A stretch of 64,000 nt of DNA. Source: Vigna angularis. Taxonomy: Eukaryota > Streptophyta > Magnoliopsida > Fabales > Fabaceae. Positions within the stretch are counted from its first letter, which is position 1. Every line of letters starts with the position of its first letter. Shown one piece after another: positions 60,058 to 64,000 of the stretch. Position numbers and translations under genes: made by a program. The notes beneath the pieces are model-generated. The model made no database searches and was not told where the DNA came from. It was given only the letters and a program-made list of their open reading frames with translations. The stretch is taken from contig NC_068974.1 in assembly GCF_016808095.1 (NCBI RefSeq), forward strand, positions 23,234,825 to 23,298,824. Reading direction: 5' to 3'.

Positions 60058-60954
60058 ATGGCTGGAATAGGAGGGATTCAGGGGTCACTACCCGTGTTTG
60101 ATGGCAAGCATTTTGCAGATTGGTGGATCAAGATGTGGGCTGTGTTTGGCTTTCAGGATGTGTTGGAAATCATTGAAGATGATGTGTCTGTGTTGAGTGA
60201 AAAGGCAACCCAAGAACAGAAGAAAGAACACAAGATGCTGGAGAAACTGGACAGCAAGGCCAGGTTCTTGATGTATCAATGTGTAAGTCAGAAAATTTTC
60301 AACAAAATCTCTAATGCAGCCATTGCAAAGGAGATTTGGGGAATGCTGATGAAAACCTACGGTGATGGAGACAGAAATGCAAAGGTTAAACTGCAAGCTT
60401 TAAGGAGAAAATTTGAAACTCTGATCATGGAGGAAAGTGAAACCGTGGCTGAGTATTTTGATAAGGTCCAGGAGTTAGTGAATAAAATGAGAGCTTGTGG
60501 TGAAAAGGTAACAGATGAGTACATTGTAGATAAAGTTCTGAGAACCCTAACTCCCAGATTTGACTATGTGGTGACTGCCATTGAAGAAACTCGAAGAAGA
60601 GAGGATATTGACATTGAGGAGCTGTTGTATTCATTGGAGGCTCATGAGTTACGTCTCAATGAACGCAGGAAATGTCAAGAACAGGCCCTGCAGGCCAGAT
60701 CACAATGGAGAGGGAAAATGGTTTTCAAGAAAGGTGAAAAAGGAGGTAAGAAAGGAAAAGATTCTTTGGACCATCAAGGAGAAGAATACACTGAATCTGG
60801 AACAGAAAAGAAGACAAAGAATGCTGATGGAGAACAGAAGTTTGACAAGAAAAAGGTGAAATGCTATAACTGCCAGAAGCTGGGGCACTATGCAAAGGAG
60901 TGCTGGAAAGGTGAAGGGGCCAAGAATAAACCTAAGAGGGCTAATCTGGTCTAA
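60058..60954 (+). CDS. Ty1/copia gag
   Basis: 298 codons from ATG to a TAA. The N-terminal part is the copia gag fold (FDGKHFADWWIKMWAVFG; AKEIWGMLMKTYGDGDRNAK; KLQALRRKFETLIMEESETV) and a Lys-rich stretch leads to a CCHC knuckle, CYNCQKLGHYAKEC (near residue 270). It packages the element RNA. The TAA at 60952 is the first of four stops in one continuous polyprotein frame; protease follows in the same frame, so this stop is probably a later mutation rather than a natural gag terminus. The start is the first ATG after the primer site in frame. Confidence 0.9.
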   Translation: MAGIGGIQGSLPVFDGKHFADWWIKMWAVFGFQDVLEIIEDDVSVLSEKATQEQKKEHKMLEKLDSKARFLMYQCVSQKIFNKISNAAIAKEIWGMLMKTYGDGDRNAKVKLQALRRKFETLIMEESETVAEYFDKVQELVNKMRACGEKVTDEYIVDKVLRTLTPRFDYVVTAIEETRRREDIDIEELLYSLEAHELRLNERRKCQEQALQARSQWRGKMVFKKGEKGGKKGKDSLDHQGEEYTESGTEKKTKNADGEQKFDKKKVKCYNCQKLGHYAKECWKGEGAKNKPKRANLV

Positions 60955-63900
60955 GAAGAATCAGACTCAGAGGTAGTAATTTTGATGGCCTATGATGATG
61001 AGAAGCAACCAGAAAGCACTGTGTGGTATCTTGACTCTAGCTGTTCAACCCACATGACTGGGAGAAAAGACTGGTTTGTGAGAGTGCAGAGGGTGAAGAA
61101 TAGAAAGATCAAATTTGCTGATAACAGTAGTTTGGAGGTTGAATGCTCTAGCAGAATAGCTTTGAGGGGTGAAGATGGTAGAGAAGTGGTCATTGAAGAG
61201 GTACTATATGTACCTGGGTTAAAGACTAATTTACTTAGTCTTGGACAACTACTTCAAAAGGGCTATGTGATGAAGATGGAAAACAATGGCCTGAGCATCT
61301 TCAATCAAGAGGGAAAAGAAGTGATACAGGCTGAACTTTCCCAGAACAAAACATTTAAATTGGTGATGGAGGCAGTAAACCATCATTGTTTTACTGCAGC
61401 AAAAGAGGAAAATGAGTGGCTATGGCATCTCAGATTTGGACATCTGAATTTCAAAGATCTATCAATGTTTAGTCAGAAGAATTTGGTGACTGGCTTATCA
61501 AAGGTGGACATTCCTAGAACTGTTTGCAGTGAATGTGTCCAATGCAAGCAGACCCGTGGCAGTTTTCAGAGGTTTTTACCCCAGAAATCTGTAGAGAAAA
61601 TAAGAGTGGTGTACTCGGATGTTTGTGGCCCTAAGCAAGTAGAGACACCTGGTGGCAGCAGGTACTTTCTACTATTTTTAGATGACTGGACCAGAAAATG
61701 TTGGGTTTATCTCTTAAAGAGAAAAGGGGAAGTGCTGCAACATTTTCAACAGTTCAAAAATATGGTTGAAAGGCAGAGTGGGAACAAATTGAAGACACTG
61801 AGAACAGATGGAGGATGAGAATATATCTCCACTGATTTCAGAGATTATTGTGGAAAAGAAGGAATTGTTCATGAGGTTACTCCTCCCTACACGCCTCAAC
61901 ATAATGGGGCAGCAGAGAGGAAGAATAGAACAATTCTAAACATGGTAAGGTGCATGTTGAAAAGTAAGGGGCTACCTAGTTTCTTATGGGGTGAGGCTGT
62001 GTTGACAGCCACTTATGTATTAAATTTGTCTCCAACAAAGAGACTTAATGATGTCACACCAGAGGAAGCTTGGTCAGGAGTGAAGCCAGATGTGAAGCAT
62101 CTGAAAGTGTTTGGATCCCTATGCTACAAACATGTTCCAGAAAAGTTGAGGAAAAAGCTGGATGATAGAGGAATTCCATTAGTGTTGATTGGGTATCATG
62201 TTACAGGAGGATACAAATTGTATGATCCTGCAACAGGTACTACTTCAGTCAACAGGGATGTGAAAGTTGATGAAACAAGAGAGTGGCAGTGGGAAGTTAA
62301 AGAAAAAGAAAACCCAACCATTGAGTTGGAAAGTGAACCTGCAGCAGAATCAGAGGCATGTAGGACGGAGGAGAGTGTTAGGAGGTCTTCTCGGGTTACT
62401 CAATTGCCAACCCATTTGAGAGACTATGACCTAGCATATGATGCAACAATCTCATCAGAAGGCAACTTTGTTCACTTTGCCTTAATAGCAGAAGCTGAAC
62501 CTGTTAATTTTGAGCAGACAGTGAAGGATGAGAGATGGAACAGGGCAATGCAGGAGAAAATTGGGTCAATTGTGAAGAACCAGACTTGGGAACTGACTGA
62601 ATTACCTCATAACAAGAGACCCATAGCTCTAAAATGGATTTATAAGTCTAAAATAAATCCACAAGGGGTTGTGACTAGATACAAAGCCAGGTTGGTGGCA
62701 AAAGGGTTTCTACAGCAAGCTGGAATTGATTACGGAGAGGTGTTTGCACCTGTGGCCAGATTGGAGACAGTAAGACTGGTTGTTTCAATGGTTGTACAGA
62801 ATAACTGGGCTTTACATCAATTAGATGTAAAGTCTGCCTTTTTAAATGGAGACCTGGAAGAGGAAGTCTATGTGGTTCAACCTCAAGGTTTTGAAGTCAA
62901 GAGGCACATTGACAAGGTATACAAGTTAAAGAAAGCCTTATATGGGCTTAAGCAAGCTCCAAGGGCTTGGAACCAGAAGATAGATGGATTCATGGGAAGC
63001 ATTGGCTTTGAAAAATGTGTGTCTGAACATGGAGTATATGTTCAGTGTTATGAGAAGAATGACAGGAAAGATATGGTAATTGTGTACCTGTATGTAGATG
63101 ATATGTTGGTTACGGGCAGTAGTGATGAGAGAATTAACAAGTTCAAAGCCTAGATGCTACAGGAGTTTCAGATGAGTGACTTGGGTAAACTTAGTTACTT
63201 TCTTGGGATTGAGTTCACTACAACTGATATAGGTATGATGATGCATCAGTCTAGATACGTTATAGACATGTTAACTAAGTTTAACATGGATCAATGCAAC
63301 TCTGCTAGTACTCCAGCAGAAGTTGGCATAAAACTCGAGAAAGATCCTGAAGAAGAAGTTGTTGACCCTACTGAGTATAGAAGAATGGTTGGGAGCCTAA
63401 GGTACTTGTGCAATACAAGACCTGATATTAGCTATAGTGTGGGTTTGGTCAGCAGATTTATGCAAAATCCCAGAATGTCTAATCTGAATGCTGTAAAGAG
63501 GATCCTAAGGTATCTAAAAGGTACCACTGAGTATGGAATTCGACTGCCTAAGTATGGAGCAGGAGGAGAGGTAAGAGTAATTGCTTACTCTGACTTTGAT
63601 TGGTGTGGGGACAAGGGTGACAGGAAGAGTACAATAGGGTATGTGTTCTACTTTGATGGGGCACCTATCTCTTGGAGCTCTACAAAGGAACCTGTTGTAG
63701 CTCTGTCTTCATGTGAAGTAGAGTACATTGCGGCATGTGAAGCCACTTGTCAAGCAGCCTGGCTTGACTCACTGATGAAGGAGCTGAAGATTGAAGGGAT
63801 AGGGAAGGTCAGACTGCTTGTTGACAACAAGTCAGCCATTGACCTGACTAAGCATCCTACATCACATGGTAGGAGCAAACATATTGAGACTCGATTTCAT

Positions 63901-64000
63901 TTTATCAGAGAGTAAGTCAGCGAAAAGAAGCTAGAGGTGGTGTACTGCAGATCTGAAGACCAGATTGCTAACATACTCACCAAAGCATTAAAAGGGGAAC
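60955..64000 (+). pseudogene. Ty1/copia pol (protease, integrase, reverse transcriptase, RNase H), runs off right edge
   Basis: Same frame as gag, no frameshift. Protease: WYLDSSCSTHMTG, with Ser in place of the usual Gly after the catalytic Asp-Ser. Pre-integrase HHCC: WHLRFGHL...CSECVQC. Integrase: YSDVCGP, then LRTDGG-stop (TGA, 61816), then [12 protein letters not shown] with the catalytic Glu. Reverse transcriptase: [17 protein letters not shown] [28 protein letters not shown], catalytic [14 protein letters not shown] at 63151 follows. RNase H: YSDFDWCGDKGDRKSTIGYV, LSSCEVEYIA. A TAA at 63913 follows FHFIRE; the frame then continues to the edge (DQIANILTKAL). It resembles Tnt1-type copia elements. 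The 3' LTR lies outside the window. Confidence 0.93.

Noticed and set aside
60088..61193. Minus-strand frames opposite copia gag and pol
   Set aside because: Antisense shadows of the clear plus-strand polyprotein.

Overview
This is plant nuclear DNA. It is AT-rich and packed with nested LTR retrotransposons, CACTA and Mutator-like transposons. Coding sequence is split by AG-bounded introns. The repeat families (Ogre-type gypsy elements with tRNA-Arg-like primer sites, LTRs ending in a CATCCCA/GGGATG signature, a Mutator-like TIR starting GGTTAAATATG) suggest a legume, probably Vigna or Phaseolus. The genus is an inference.

Layout. (1) 1-8332: a pile of retroelements. A minus-strand Ogre-type element (ORF1 running off the left edge, primer binding site, 4.45 kb LTR with tandem repeats) sits inside the gag gene of another gypsy element. 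That is followed by an LTR-like segment. (2) 8333-46783: the only gene-like system, a head-to-tail array of minus-strand genes for a RING-H2 E3 ubiquitin ligase-like protein. Three copies are structurally intact (exons within 12897-14252, 27918-29276 and 32823-34181; 322-323 residues). One is a pseudogene (43657-44973) and one a fragment (46336-46783). A promoter-only remnant lies at 8333-9680. Spaces between copies were filled by insertions whose ends and target duplications can be read: an apparent solo LTR (9681-12122), an 8.7 kb CACTA element with decayed transposase and Ulp1-like genes (14697-23371), a 2.65 kb CACTA-type element carrying three unrelated host gene fragments (24135-26788), a truncated LTR (30814-31859), an LTR element with a nested CACTA (35373-41134), and a Pack-MULE carrying a GATL glycosyltransferase fragment (41649-43160). 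(3) 46784-50740: a diverged LTR with a 20-bp satellite, a CACTA end relic and featureless DNA. (4) 50741-57760: a deleted Tat/Ogre-like element with both LTRs and a perfect 5-bp target duplication. (5) 57905-58113: an isolated phytoene synthase exon. (6) 59556-64000: a Ty1/copia element on the plus strand, one polyprotein frame broken only by four stop codons, running off the right edge.

The most notable items are the RING-H2 array, the three-gene Pack-CACTA, the GATL Pack-MULE, the orphan phytoene synthase exon, the Ulp1-like domain lacking its histidine in the large CACTA, and a run of CAG/CAA-to-stop changes in the buried gypsy gag. No tRNA, rRNA or CRISPR array was seen. Exon models come from reading splice sites and frames by eye; no database search was run.
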